A stretch of 64,000 nt of DNA from Methanosarcina acetivorans C2A. GTDB taxonomy: Archaea; Halobacteriota; Methanosarcinia; Methanosarcinales; Methanosarcinaceae. Of this stretch, positions 44,411 to 54,285 are shown piece after piece. Where the stretch lies: NCBI RefSeq assembly GCF_000007345.1, contig NC_003552.1, positions 4,588,001-4,652,000 on the forward strand, in the 5' to 3' direction. The translations under genes and the position numbers were made by a program. The notes beneath the pieces are model-generated. The model was not told the DNA's origin. It saw only the letters and a program-made list of their open reading frames with translations, and did no database searches. Positions within the stretch are counted from its first letter, which is position 1; each line of letters opens with the position of its first letter.

Positions 44411-44440
44411 TTTTTTAATAGTATATCTAAATAACGGATA
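44411..44440 (-). promoter_or_regulatory. aglB copy 2 promoter element (shared 30-bp, copy 3)
   Basis: It is identical over 30 bases to 41479-41508, and 27 of 30 to the hacB copy. Position is about 190 bases before the ATG of aglB copy 2. Confidence 0.55.
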
Positions 44441-44523
44441 AATCAGATAAATAAAGAGATATCCTGTAAAAAATTACCGGCTTTTTTAGTAAAACTCAGA
44501 TTAGAGCATCCATAGAGATTAAA

Positions 44524-44676
44524 GATGGAAGATAAAAATAGAAGATAAAAATGAAGATAAAAATGAAGATAAAAATAGAAGATAAAAATGAAGATAAAAA
44601 TAGAAGATAAAAATAGAAGATAAAAATAGAAGATAAAAATAGAAGATAAAAATAGAAGATAAAAATAGAAGAAGTT
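44524..44676. repeat. 12-13 bp tandem repeat, about 12 copies
   Basis: Alternating units GAAGATAAAAAT and AGAAGATAAAAAT fill the spacer between aglB copies 2 and 3. The one-base length differences among units point to slippage. The purine-rich strand is the plus strand. Confidence 0.9.
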
Positions 44677-44719
44677 AAAAAAATCAAACTGCTTCCTCAA
44701 ACATATGCTTCAGACGTAT

Positions 44720-47251
44720 TCAAACCTTCACTTCTTCTCCATTTAACACGGCTTCCTCATTAACCCTTACTTCCTTAGTCGTATTCCCGTAGCTTACGAC
44801 ATACGGACCTGTGGGTGCGGTATCGAACCGGGTTTCCCCGGAAGTAGGACCTTCGCTAGAATAGGGAACGGTAAACTTATACCTGCCTTCAGAGTCCGAA
44901 GTTGTAGACTGGGAGTACTCAAAAGTCCTGCCCTGATTGGTCAGAATTGTTGTATTTATTTTTACCGTTTCATTAGGAGCAGCGGTCCCGGTTATATTTG
45001 CACCTTTTACATATTCAAAGATTTTAACATACCCGCTATCCTCTTCGGAAACGTTGCCTCCGTAAAAGAGATTATAGATCTTCTTGTACGCCACCTCGTT
45101 ACTCTGACCCGCCCAGGACTCGTGAACCAGTCGATACTGCTTTAAACCATTTCCGTCAAGGAAGTGAAGTCTGGATTCCATCGAGTTGTAATAACGCATT
45201 GTAGGCAGGATTTGAGAGTTACCTTCTATCTGGTACTGGGCATAGTACCCTTCGGAATCAAGGGTCCAGGTAGCCATAGCCAAAAATTTCCCATCATATA
45301 AAGCAGCCATTTCTATGTCTGAGATCACATAACGAGCCCCGGATTTATCCGGATCAGGATCAACGGCTTCAAGCACTTCGGTTGCTTCTTCTTCGGATTG
45401 GGCCGTAAAGAATGTAGAAGCTCCTGGCTGGTTCTCGTCTTCAATACTTCCTCTGCGCCCCCCAATTCCAGCCTGGAAGGGGTTGGCGTTGGGCATCCTG
45501 TGCCCGATAGTTTCAATCCAGTGCCCGTAGTCCCACCAGGACATGACTCCGTAAGCGGTTTCAGGGTAATCGAAAGTTTCTCCGTCCTCAGGAGCCTCGT
45601 AGATTGCATTGTAATCCATGCCCGGATCAGGAGTATTGGATTGAAGCCACAGGCAGGTTTCAATCCATGGTCCGTTGGGACCTCCAGTGCCTGTTGTCTG
45701 TGCCATTGAAGAGGAGTACTCCGGGAAAACGAGCACCACGAATATGACAAGAACTGCAAAGACCTGTTCTATTTTTACGGATTTGAAGAAACCTGGGAAA
45801 TCCTTAAGCGATTTTACATTGGTCCCGAAGCTTTCTTCGAGCCTGCCCCATTTTACAAGTTCAAGGAACCTCCCTGCCAGATACGCCCCCATAACCGCAA
45901 CATTTACTGAATAGTAGTATGCAAAACGGTTCTGGCCATAGATTGCCATGAAAATTAAAAAGCCCCATACCAGAGCCAGCAGCTCTTCAGGTCTTGGTTT
46001 CCTGACGATATTTGCCGTCAGGAGGATCATTCCGGCGATTGAGGCGAAAAAAGCGGGAGCTGTAAAATACTCATACACTCTTGAAAATGAAAATCCCCCC
46101 TCGGGGTAAAATATGGAGGTAACTTCCCTAATTGTAGAGGGGCCCCCTGTCTGGATCCCAAAAATTGAATGAGGAGCGTTTATGATTAGCGAATAAAGAG
46201 ATGGAACCGTAATTTTTGCTGCAATAAGCCCAAAAATAAAAGCTCCGAATATTACCAGAGGTAAATAATAAGCCTTCAAGTTTCTTTTTTTGAACTCCCT
46301 TTCAATAAAACTTAAAACTTCAAAAATCCCCAACGCTCCTAAAGCTGTAACTACGTGGAACCAGGAGTAATAATACATTGAAAAGCCCATTTCAGGATGA
46401 ACAAAGGGAAGGATAAGGATTGAACTTACAAGAAATGTAACCGTTCCTACAATCCCAAGGTAGTCACTTGACTCACCACGGAAATTATCAAGGACATACT
46501 GGATCACAGCATAAACCAGAGTGATCAATAAGAAAAGAGACGCTCCGGGCCACGAAAGCTGGTAAGCCGAATACATGACACCAGCCATGATGGAATATAT
46601 AAGTGGCTCTTTAAGGGCATCGAGATTTTTGGTAATTACATGCTCGAAACGCAACCCTTTTTCCTTTGCAGAAATCAAAGCCAGCATGAAAAACATCATG
46701 AAAAAAGTACTGAATAAAGTCTCAGATACATGATGATCCGTGAAACCTATGACGGAACGGTGCAAAAATTGCCCCGGAGCAAAAGCTATCAGGATTGCAG
46801 CAAGTATCCCGGTTTTATGACCTCCGAGATATTTTCCGATATAATAAACAGGAATGACAGTAAGGGCTCCAAGCACTGCAGGGAAATAAGCTCCCACAGT
46901 AGTAATCAGATTCTGATCGGGACTTCCCATTCCAAGGAGCAGAGAGGTTATAGCCATCATCTGGTCAAACAGAGGACCGAAATGGATGTAACTCCCATAA
47001 GGATAGTTGGTCATGGGATTGTAAAACACCCTGCTGGGATAGTTTTCAAGGAGAAAATTTAAGGTCCGCATGTGGTACCAAGGGTCGTTACCCCCGAACC
47101 TTACAAACCCGTTGGAGAGGAAAACCGAATTTGAGGGGCGTATTCTGATCAAAAAAGCTATAAAACCGATTATCGAAACTACCAGAGTACAAGGCAATCT
47201 GGATTTTATTTTAGACTTAAACGTTGATGTGGGACGATCCTGAGAACTCAT
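44720..47251 (-). CDS. aglB: AglB oligosaccharyltransferase, copy 3
   Basis: An 843-residue paralogue with GGNDPWYHMR, GFTDHHVSETLFSTFF, SWWDYGHWIETIGHRMPN and GRRGSIEDENQPGAS. Its membrane half is nearly identical to copy 2 over long stretches of DNA (for example 46440-46720 against 43420-43700), but the external domain has its own sequence (YQIEGNSQILPTMRYYNSM, HESWAGQSNEVAYKKIYNLF). The C-terminal sandwich again matches the others. The ATG follows AGGGGATT. It lacks the shared promoter element; the glycosyltransferase gene 113 bases upstream on the same strand may provide its transcript. Confidence 0.92.
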   Translation of the reverse strand: MSSQDRPTSTFKSKIKSRLPCTLVVSIIGFIAFLIRIRPSNSVFLSNGFVRFGGNDPWYHMRTLNFLLENYPSRVFYNPMTNYPYGSYIHFGPLFDQMMAITSLLLGMGSPDQNLITTVGAYFPAVLGALTVIPVYYIGKYLGGHKTGILAAILIAFAPGQFLHRSVIGFTDHHVSETLFSTFFMMFFMLALISAKEKGLRFEHVITKNLDALKEPLIYSIMAGVMYSAYQLSWPGASLFLLITLVYAVIQYVLDNFRGESSDYLGIVGTVTFLVSSILILPFVHPEMGFSMYYYSWFHVVTALGALGIFEVLSFIEREFKKRNLKAYYLPLVIFGAFIFGLIAAKITVPSLYSLIINAPHSIFGIQTGGPSTIREVTSIFYPEGGFSFSRVYEYFTAPAFFASIAGMILLTANIVRKPRPEELLALVWGFLIFMAIYGQNRFAYYYSVNVAVMGAYLAGRFLELVKWGRLEESFGTNVKSLKDFPGFFKSVKIEQVFAVLVIFVVLVFPEYSSSMAQTTGTGGPNGPWIETCLWLQSNTPDPGMDYNAIYEAPEDGETFDYPETAYGVMSWWDYGHWIETIGHRMPNANPFQAGIGGRRGSIEDENQPGASTFFTAQSEEEATEVLEAVDPDPDKSGARYVISDIEMAALYDGKFLAMATWTLDSEGYYAQYQIEGNSQILPTMRYYNSMESRLHFLDGNGLKQYRLVHESWAGQSNEVAYKKIYNLFYGGNVSEEDSGYVKIFEYVKGANITGTAAPNETVKINTTILTNQGRTFEYSQSTTSDSEGRYKFTVPYSSEGPTSGETRFDTAPTGPYVVSYGNTTKEVRVNEEAVLNGEEVKV

Positions 47252-47364
47252 AGTAATCCCCTTCAGGAAGTGAAACTAATATGTAGCTACAGAAAACACA
47301 TATCTTTCGAATAGCAAGCACAAATAATGAAAATAATTGCAAGTACCTTTATGCCAAAAGAAAA

Positions 47365-48519
47365 TTAAATAGATTGTATTAATTCGATGTAACGGTTTAT
47401 AATTTTATCCCATTTTTGATCCGGAGCTTCATAACACTCGTTCTTTCCAAGAAGATTCAGAATAGTTTGCCGGATGGATTCTACATCTCCGGGGGGAACA
47501 AAAAAAGTACCTTCATATCCAGCCATAGATTCTTTCAGGCCGCCTACCTCAGAAACCACAACCGGTTTTCCAAAAGACATGGCTATATGCGCAATTCCGC
47601 TCTGGGAAGCTCTAAGGTAGGGCAAGACCACCACATCTGCAGCGCTGAAGTAAAGGCTTACTTTTTCATCGGGGACATATTCGTCCACAATCGTAATCCT
47701 GCCGGAGTAAGGGGAAGCTTCGATCTGGTCAAGAAGTTCTTTGCGGTCTTCCCAGATTTCTCCGACAATCAGTAGTTTGCTTTTCTCAAGGATTTCAGCA
47801 GGAAGCTGTTCGAAAGCCCTGATAAGATAAGGGATACCTTTGTATTTGCGAATTAAACCGAAAGAAAGGATAACAAATTCTTCTTTTATTGAGAGAGTTT
47901 TTTTTGCTTCTTTACTGTCAAGCACTTTCCCATACTGGTCATAGAGGCCGTGAGGAATTACATGGATTTTTTCAGGGGCAATTGCATACCTTTCTGCAAC
48001 AAGCTTTTTGTCAGATTCGGAATGGGTAATATATGCATCAAGGTTTTTACGGAGCAATTTTCCCGTTATTTTTGAGTATAAACGGATAGGTAGTATAGAC
48101 TCTTCAAAAGGGTCCACGACTTCATGGAACTCAATGATTATTTTAGGTTTGTTAAGTACACTTGCAAAGAACTTAAGCAAAAGGTGCATGTGCGCAACTG
48201 AAGAAGTCCACCACTGTAAAACTATGACATCAGGTTTATGTAATTGAATAAAATTGTATGCTCGGACCCACGTCAAAGGATTATTATAGTCCATTCCATC
48301 AAAAACGGAAATTTCAGGTGAAAAACTCAGGTCTGAAATGTCTTTTCCTACATGAGATTTACCTGGGAAAAGAAAGGTTGGCAGGAGCTGCCGAAAGCAG
48401 ACAACAGAGACATCTTTTTCCGCAGACATCGCGTTTGCCAGACGAATTGTATAATAACTGATACCACTTAAAAAACGCTTAGAAGGTCCGACTATGCAAA
48501 TGCTTTTGTGGGATGCCAT
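47365..48519 (-). CDS. glycosyltransferase family 4
   Basis: A 384-residue GT-B enzyme. KSICIVGPSKRFLSGISYYTIRLANAM is the Rossmann start with a donor-side loop, LSFGLIRKYKGIPYLIRAFEQL the GT4 hinge segment, and SQSGIAHIAMSFGKPVVVSEVGGLKE the nucleotide-sugar site, where the usual first Glu of the E-x7-E motif is Ser. It probably adds a sugar to a lipid-linked glycan from the cytoplasmic side. It lies just upstream of aglB copy 3 and is divergent from the next glycosyltransferase. Donor and acceptor are unknown. Confidence 0.85.
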   Translation of the reverse strand: MASHKSICIVGPSKRFLSGISYYTIRLANAMSAEKDVSVVCFRQLLPTFLFPGKSHVGKDISDLSFSPEISVFDGMDYNNPLTWVRAYNFIQLHKPDVIVLQWWTSSVAHMHLLLKFFASVLNKPKIIIEFHEVVDPFEESILPIRLYSKITGKLLRKNLDAYITHSESDKKLVAERYAIAPEKIHVIPHGLYDQYGKVLDSKEAKKTLSIKEEFVILSFGLIRKYKGIPYLIRAFEQLPAEILEKSKLLIVGEIWEDRKELLDQIEASPYSGRITIVDEYVPDEKVSLYFSAADVVVLPYLRASQSGIAHIAMSFGKPVVVSEVGGLKESMAGYEGTFFVPPGDVESIRQTILNLLGKNECYEAPDQKWDKIINRYIELIQSI

Positions 48520-48597
48520 TGACCTTAACTATCACATTATCTTTATATTAAGCTAATGCATTAGACTGTATAAGTACCTGGATAGAGAGGTTCAGTT

Positions 48598-49701
48598 TTG
48601 AAAATAGCCCAGATTTGCCCCCGCTATTTCCCTGATATTGGAGGAGTAGAAACGCATGTCAAAGAGATTAGCGAGAGGTTGGCCAAGGCAGGGCACGACG
48701 TTGAGGTCATAACGACAGACCCGACGGGAAAATTGAACAAAAGGGACACCATAAACGGGGTAAAGATTATCAGGTTCAGGTCTTTTGCCCCCGGCAATGC
48801 ATACTATTTTGCTCCTCAGATCTATTTTTATCTTAAAAAACACAATTATGACGTGATTCACGCACATAGCTATCACGCACTTCCGGCGTTATTTGCAGCC
48901 CTGGGAAAACGTAAAAGAAGATTTGTGTTTACCCCACATTATCACCGGAGCGGGCATACCGCTTTTAGAAACCTGCTGCATAAGCCGTACAGATTTTTAG
49001 GAAATATTATTTTTTCACGGGCAGACACGATAATTTGTGTGTCTGAGTACGAAAAAAAACTTGTTGAATCCGATTTCAGGGTTCAGGGAAAAACGGTAAA
49101 AATTCCAAACGGGATTAACTTTAAAGAGTTTGAACACCTGAAGCGCCATCAAAAGAAAGATGAAGAGAAAATCCTCCTATATGTGGGCCGCCTGGAAGAA
49201 TATAAAGGAGTACAGTACATTATTCAAAGTCTGCCTGAGCTCCGGGATTTCAGGCTAAGGGTTGTTGGAAAGGGACCCTATGAAGAAGAACTCCACGAGA
49301 TGGCAAAGGACCTGGGGGTATCTGAGAGGGTTGAGTGGTTAAAAAACCTGTCAAGAAGAGAACTGCTTGAATGTTATGCATCATCTGATGTGTTTTTGAT
49401 GCTTTCTTCTCATGAAGCATATGGAATAACAGTTGCAGAGGCGCTGGCTGCAGGGACTCCCTGTGTGGTTGCAAAAGGAAGTGCGCTTGAAGAGTTTGTG
49501 GATGGGAAGAACTGTGTGGGGATTGAAAACCCGGTAACAGTAAAAAAAGTGATAAAAGTGATAGAAACTCTTCAAAAACTTGAGATAAATGAAGGAGAAT
49601 GGAATTCTGGAAGACTGAAAGGAATAGTTGACTGGAATGATATTTCAGTGAGAATCGAGAAACTATACAAAGACATTGAAATAATTATTCAGAATAAATA
49701 A
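48598..49701 (+). CDS. glycosyltransferase family 4
   Basis: A 367-residue GT-B enzyme of the GT4 group. PRYFPDIGGVETHVKEISERLAKAGHDVEVIT is the acceptor-side N-terminus, ILLYVGRLEEYKGVQYIIQSL the hinge region, and SSHEAYGITVAEALAAGTPCVVAKGSALEEF carries the E-x7-E donor motif. It is most like mannosyl/glucosyltransferases of lipid-linked glycan assembly. The start is a TTG at 48598 directly followed by KIAQICPRYFP; GAGAGG lies about ten bases before. The 78-base divergent spacer to the minus-strand glycosyltransferase must hold both promoters. Confidence 0.85.
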   Translation: MKIAQICPRYFPDIGGVETHVKEISERLAKAGHDVEVITTDPTGKLNKRDTINGVKIIRFRSFAPGNAYYFAPQIYFYLKKHNYDVIHAHSYHALPALFAALGKRKRRFVFTPHYHRSGHTAFRNLLHKPYRFLGNIIFSRADTIICVSEYEKKLVESDFRVQGKTVKIPNGINFKEFEHLKRHQKKDEEKILLYVGRLEEYKGVQYIIQSLPELRDFRLRVVGKGPYEEELHEMAKDLGVSERVEWLKNLSRRELLECYASSDVFLMLSSHEAYGITVAEALAAGTPCVVAKGSALEEFVDGKNCVGIENPVTVKKVIKVIETLQKLEINEGEWNSGRLKGIVDWNDISVRIEKLYKDIEIIIQNK

Positions 49702-49763
49702 TATATTATTTAGTTAGGGAAGAAATTTTATGAATTATTCCCAGGTTTTAGAGGAAACGAAAT

Positions 49764-50819
49764 ATGGAAATAGATTATATAAACGGCCTGAAAACAGATG
49801 AGATATTCGGGATGTCAAAATATCAAAGTGAGATTCATAAGAGGTTAGAAAATGTAAAATTAAATCGGATAGAATATCCTAATATATCAAAAGTAACTGG
49901 AATTAATAAAATTGTAGAATATTCTGTATATCCATTTATTGTAAAAAAAAAAGTAATTAAGAATAATATTAAGCATGTGACCCGTCAAGATCTAGCATTT
50001 CTCCTAGTATTGATGAAATTAAAAAGAACCATCGTTACTTGCCACGACATCATACCGATATCATATTATAAGACCCAGAGCCCTGTTTGGAAACTTAATG
50101 GAAAAGGATTAAGGAAAGCAGAAAAAATAATAACTGTATCAGAATTCTCCAAAAAGGAAATTGGTAAATATATAAAATATCCGGAAGAAAATATTGAGAT
50201 CATACATCCCGCAGTGGATCATAATTTGTACTATCGAAATAGAAACAAAATGATTTTAAAAAAATATGGGATAAAGGATAACGAGAAAGTAATTCTCTAT
50301 GTTGGAGCCGAAGAGCCGAGAAAAAACGTTCAATTTATAATAAACTCATTCAGCAACTTAAAGAAAAGAATTCCAGAAGTAAAATTATTAAAAGTTGGGA
50401 TGCCAAATTATCCTGGAGTAAGAAGAAAACTCATTCAACAAATAGAGTCTTTAAACCTGCAGAAAGACATTATCTTTGCAGGGTATGTATCGGAACTCGC
50501 ATTGGCAGAAATATACAATGCTGTAGACTTGTTCGTATTTCCATCTTTGTATGAGGGATTCGGAATACCTCCTTTAGAAGCAATGGCTTGCGGAACCCCC
50601 GTCATAACCTCAAACACATCCTCACTACCTGAAGTTGTGGGAGATGCTGCAATTCAGATAAACCCTTATGATGTTGAGAAATTTGCTGAAGAGATGTATG
50701 AAGTACTGACCAATGAGAGACTCAAAGAAGAAATGATCAGAAAAGGACTGGAAAGGTCGAAAATGTTTAGCTGGGAGAATTCAGCAAAAAAAACATTGAA
50801 AGTTTACAGAGAAATGTAA
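49764..50819 (+). CDS. glycosyltransferase family 4
   Basis: A 351-residue GT4 enzyme. [23 protein letters not shown] is the central acceptor/donor-loop region, [22 protein letters not shown] the hinge, and [32 protein letters not shown] the E-x7-E donor site, all typical of the WbaZ/rhamnosyl or mannosyltransferase subgroup. It follows the previous glycosyltransferase by 62 bases on the same strand and likely shares its transcript. Base composition from here on is markedly richer in A and T than in the aglB genes. Confidence 0.85.
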   Translation: MEIDYINGLKTDEIFGMSKYQSEIHKRLENVKLNRIEYPNISKVTGINKIVEYSVYPFIVKKKVIKNNIKHVTRQDLAFLLVLMKLKRTIVTCHDIIPISYYKTQSPVWKLNGKGLRKAEKIITVSEFSKKEIGKYIKYPEENIEIIHPAVDHNLYYRNRNKMILKKYGIKDNEKVILYVGAEEPRKNVQFIINSFSNLKKRIPEVKLLKVGMPNYPGVRRKLIQQIESLNLQKDIIFAGYVSELALAEIYNAVDLFVFPSLYEGFGIPPLEAMACGTPVITSNTSSLPEVVGDAAIQINPYDVEKFAEEMYEVLTNERLKEEMIRKGLERSKMFSWENSAKKTLKVYREM

Positions 50820-50821
50820 CC

Positions 50822-51850
50822 TCAGGTCATAATTCCATCTCTAATCCCCTTAAAGAATGAAATAAGAGATGGCAACATTTCCTTAGTTCTTTGACGATAA
50901 AAAATGCCACCAACAACAAGCCACATTCGAAATCCAAAAAAATAAATTAGGCAAGAGACATACTGGCTCTTTGATGCATGCTTTTTCATGAACCAAAATC
51001 GATTTCTTGTGTAATGATAAAGAGTAAAACCAGTTATTTTATTACTTGTGGCTCCACCTTTGTGCCATATCTTCCCTATTGGTACGTAAACTATTCTATA
51101 GGATGCTTTATGAGCACGTACGCACCACTCAGATTCTTCCAGATATGCAAAATAATCTTTATTCAGATACCCAATTTTATGGAATAATTCAGTTTTTGCA
51201 AGTAATGCACAACCTATTACACTGTCGACATCCTCTGGCTCGTCAGAATATTTACTTTCACGTGATGTCAGATTAACTACTTCACCCTTGTTCCAATAAA
51301 TTTTTGCACCAGCAGACTGAACTTCAAAAGGGTTTTTATATTCGTATACAGTTGGCCCTAGTACTCCTATATGCGAATCGTTCTCTGCCACCTTTATCAT
51401 TTCATTTAAAAAATAAGGATCAACAACGGTATCGTTATTAAGTAAGAGAATGTAATCTGGATTGAGATTGTTTAAAGTAAATCTAATACCAATATTATTT
51501 CCTTCAGCAAAACCATAATTATTATCATTTTTTATAAGAATCAAATTTTTTCTTGAAACTGGATTTGTAATTGTTTCTTTTATTGGAACTGAGTTTTCCA
51601 GCTCAGCCTTAGAATATTCTTTGACATAAATTGGTTTATTTTCCTGGGAAAACTTAAAGAATGTAGATTTAACTTTAGTTTTTCCATCAGCATAGTTTTT
51701 TATTTTTTGAATAGAGCCATCTTTTGAGCCATTATCGACTACTATAACTTCGTAAAGGGGATACTCGATTTGATAAACAGACTCTAAACATTCTACGGTG
51801 TCTTCCCAACCATTCCAGTTGAGAATTATGATGGCGACTTTTGGGTTCAT
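50822..51850 (-). CDS. glycosyltransferase family 2
   Basis: A 342-residue GT-A enzyme. VAIIILNWNGWEDTVECLESV is the nucleotide-binding start, EVIVVDNGSKDGS and LLLNNDTVVDPYFL carry the first Asp and the DxD-equivalent NND, and YLEESEWCVRAHKASYRIVY holds the catalytic ED. The group resembles rhamnosyltransferases. An insertion of about 35 residues (TKVKSTFFKFSQENKPIYVK onward) separates the first two motifs. A C-terminal hydrophobic stretch may associate with the membrane. It is convergent with the preceding glycosyltransferase, with stops three bases apart. Confidence 0.85.
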   Translation of the reverse strand: MNPKVAIIILNWNGWEDTVECLESVYQIEYPLYEVIVVDNGSKDGSIQKIKNYADGKTKVKSTFFKFSQENKPIYVKEYSKAELENSVPIKETITNPVSRKNLILIKNDNNYGFAEGNNIGIRFTLNNLNPDYILLLNNDTVVDPYFLNEMIKVAENDSHIGVLGPTVYEYKNPFEVQSAGAKIYWNKGEVVNLTSRESKYSDEPEDVDSVIGCALLAKTELFHKIGYLNKDYFAYLEESEWCVRAHKASYRIVYVPIGKIWHKGGATSNKITGFTLYHYTRNRFWFMKKHASKSQYVSCLIYFFGFRMWLVVGGIFYRQRTKEMLPSLISFFKGIRDGIMT

Positions 51851-51928
51851 TTTTCAAATCTCTAATATCTATATAATCTCCATTATGTTTAAAATTTCAT
51901 ATACTTGTTGATTAATTATTACTCTGAC

Positions 51929-51961
51929 GATAACCTTATAAAACCAACATTTGAGGTTATC
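51929..51961. repeat. inverted repeat with 8-bp stem
   Basis: GATAACCT and AGGTTATC flank a 17-base loop in the 250-base spacer between the GT2 gene and the IS21 element. It could be an operator or a remnant end, with nothing to decide between them. Confidence 0.35.
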
Positions 51962-52189
51962 TTCGAGCTATAAAAATATTTAAACTAATATTCTATCGTT
52001 ATCAGAAAATATAATTCATGGAAATCACAATAATCATAATTAACACAAAGAGATAGGTATATATAGTCACCATTTAAATAGTATGGCATTTTGTGTATAA
52101 ATGTCAAGGGCGGTTAAGAATCTTCCAATTTCGGCGGTTTAAAAACTTCCAATTCTCAATCCTTGTGAAAAGTTCGAGGATTGTAGATA

Positions 52190-53434
52190 ATGCTGAAAAC
52201 GGAGGAATGGCTATTGATACGAGATTTGTATTCACAAGGCTTCAGCATCAGTGAGATCTCTAGAAGAACAGGTTATGCTAGGGAAACTGTGAGGAAATAT
52301 CTTAAAAAGAAAACTGCCCCAGAACCTCAGAAACGTCCGCCAAAACCGAGTAAACTTGATCCTTTCAAACCTTACATACAAGAAAAACTCAAAGAAGGTC
52401 CTTATACTGCTGTTCGCCTTTATAGGGAAATCAAAGAAATGGGTTTTGATGGAGGAAAAACCATAGTCAAGGACTTCGTAAGAGAAGTCCGACCTAAACA
52501 GGGAGTCCCTGCTGTACTCCGCTATGAAACAAAACCAGGTGTACAGGCTCAGGTTGACTGGGCAGAGATGGGAACAGTTGAGGTTGATGGAAAGGTAAAG
52601 AAACTCTTTTGCTTCAACATGATTCTTGGATATTCAAGAATGAGATATGTTGAATTTACACTGAGCATAGACACTCCCACTCTTATTCAGTGTCATCTGA
52701 ACGCTTTTGAGTACTTTGGAGGATTTACACAGGAGATCCTCTATGATAACATGAAACAGGTTGTTATCAAAAGAGCCTTAAAATCATCAGATTCCGAATG
52801 GAACCCACAGTTTGAGGATTTCTTCAAATGCTTTGGTTTTATTCCAAGGTTATGCAGGCCTTACAGGCCTCAGACAAAAGGGAAAATTGAAAATACAGTC
52901 GGTTTCGTCAAGAGGGATTTCTTCCTTGGAAGAAGGTTTACCTCTCTCGAAGACCTGAACGCCCAAGTTCACAGATGGTTGGAAAGGGTAAATTCAACTG
53001 TCCACGGAACAACCTATCAAATCCCTCTTGAACGCTTTAAGGAGGAGAAACTGAGCCCTCTGGATCAGGTTCCTCCTTACAAAGTTGTCCATAAGGAGAC
53101 CAGAAAGGTCTCCAGAGACTGTTATATTTCGTTCCTTGGAAATAAGTATTCTGTTCCTTACAGGTTTGCAGGGAGAACTGCAGAGCTTCAGATCCTTGAA
53201 GGAATATTCGAGGTCTATGTTGATTATGAGAAAGTCTGTGAACATGAAATCCTTCCTGGAAACTGCAGAGTTTCAAGGAAAAAGGAACATTTCCAGGGTC
53301 TCCTGAGTGAGATTCTTAAAGAGAACTCAAAATGCAAAAAAGATTCACAGATCCCGTTGAAGTTCTCAGATCCCGAAGTTGAAAAAAGGTCTCTTGATGT
53401 CTATGAAATATTTAGTGAAGGTGGTTTTGAATGA
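52190..53434 (+). CDS. istA: IS21 transposase IstA
   Basis: A 414-residue DDE transposase. An N-terminal helix-turn-helix (FSISEISRRTGYARETVRKYL, residues 18-38) binds the ends. Catalytic acidic residues appear in QVDWAEMGTVEVDG, EILYDNMKQVVIKR and KTKGKIENTVGFVKRDFFLG (as D, D, E of an RNase H-like fold). The gene's end overlaps the istB start by four bases (ATGA), the usual translational coupling of this family. Complete frame. Confidence 0.92.
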   Translation: MLKTEEWLLIRDLYSQGFSISEISRRTGYARETVRKYLKKKTAPEPQKRPPKPSKLDPFKPYIQEKLKEGPYTAVRLYREIKEMGFDGGKTIVKDFVREVRPKQGVPAVLRYETKPGVQAQVDWAEMGTVEVDGKVKKLFCFNMILGYSRMRYVEFTLSIDTPTLIQCHLNAFEYFGGFTQEILYDNMKQVVIKRALKSSDSEWNPQFEDFFKCFGFIPRLCRPYRPQTKGKIENTVGFVKRDFFLGRRFTSLEDLNAQVHRWLERVNSTVHGTTYQIPLERFKEEKLSPLDQVPPYKVVHKETRKVSRDCYISFLGNKYSVPYRFAGRTAELQILEGIFEVYVDYEKVCEHEILPGNCRVSRKKEHFQGLLSEILKENSKCKKDSQIPLKFSDPEVEKRSLDVYEIFSEGGFE

Positions 53435-54204
53435 ACAACTTCACCTATGAGAGACTTCACAATAACCTGCAATACCTGAAACTTAATTCTATCGAAGAGC
53501 TTCTGGATAACTACCTTGAAATTGCTGCAAGGGACAACAAGACAACAATGGAAGTCCTTGATTACTTGTTTGAACAGGAAAAGAAACACAGAGAAGCTGT
53601 TGCAATTGAGAGAAGGATGAAAAGTGCAGTTTTTCCCGTTAAAAAGACTCTTGAGGAATTCGATTTTGAATTTCAGAAATCCATTGATAAAAAAGCAATC
53701 GAAGACCTTGCAACCTTGAGATTTGTTCATAATTCAGAGAATGTCGTTTTCCTTGGTCCTCCCGGAGTTGGAAAGTCTCATCTTGCAATCGCTCTTGGGA
53801 TTGAAGTAGCAAAAGCAGGGATTTCGGTTTACTTTACCAATACAGGAAACCTTATCGAGAAGTTGAAAATAGCAAATCGAGAAGGAATGCTTGAAAAGAA
53901 ACTAAGGGACTTGATGAAATATAAAGTGCTGATAATTGACGAAATAGGGTATCTCCCATTTGACGAAGAAGGAGCTCACTGCCTATTTCAGCTGATCTCA
54001 AGACGGTATGAAAAGAGTTCAACGATCTTGACATCAAATAAATCATATGGAGAATGGGGAGAGATATTCAAGGACCATGTAATAGCGGCTGCTGTACTTG
54101 ATAGGATTCTCCACCATTCAACTACGATTAACATCAAAGGGGAAAGTTACAGGCTGAAAGAAAGGAAGAAACAGGGAATAAAAACAGGAAATATATGCCA
54201 GTAA
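53431..54204 (+). CDS. istB: IS21 helper ATPase IstB
   Basis: A 257-residue AAA+ protein related to DnaC. FLGPPGVGKSHLAIALG near residues 109-125 is Walker A and KVLIIDEIGYLPFDEEG near residues 165-181 Walker B, with STILTSNKSYGEWGEIF carrying sensor 1. IstB oligomers choose the target and activate IstA. Both IS21 genes are intact, although the right terminus is separated from them by the inner insertion. Confidence 0.93.
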   Translation: MNNFTYERLHNNLQYLKLNSIEELLDNYLEIAARDNKTTMEVLDYLFEQEKKHREAVAIERRMKSAVFPVKKTLEEFDFEFQKSIDKKAIEDLATLRFVHNSENVVFLGPPGVGKSHLAIALGIEVAKAGISVYFTNTGNLIEKLKIANREGMLEKKLRDLMKYKVLIIDEIGYLPFDEEGAHCLFQLISRRYEKSSTILTSNKSYGEWGEIFKDHVIAAAVLDRILHHSTTINIKGESYRLKERKKQGIKTGNICQ

Positions 54205-54277
54205 TTTCTAAAAGTTTATGAAAAATTGAGTAAAATTTATATTAAAAGGTTGGCAAATTCTAAACCGCCCAAAATGG

Positions 54278-54285
54278 AAAAAAGT
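54278..54285. repeat. target-site duplication AAAAAAGT (left copy)
   Basis: AAAAAAGT precedes the left end of the inner IS and recurs at 55883-55890 after its right end. Eight bases is the usual duplication size for MULE/IS256-like elements. Confidence 0.75.

Noticed and set aside
44443-44700. Minus-strand hydrophobic frames rich in Phe, Tyr and Leu
   Set aside because: They translate the GAAGATAAAAAT repeat and adjacent aglB leader; no conserved protein.
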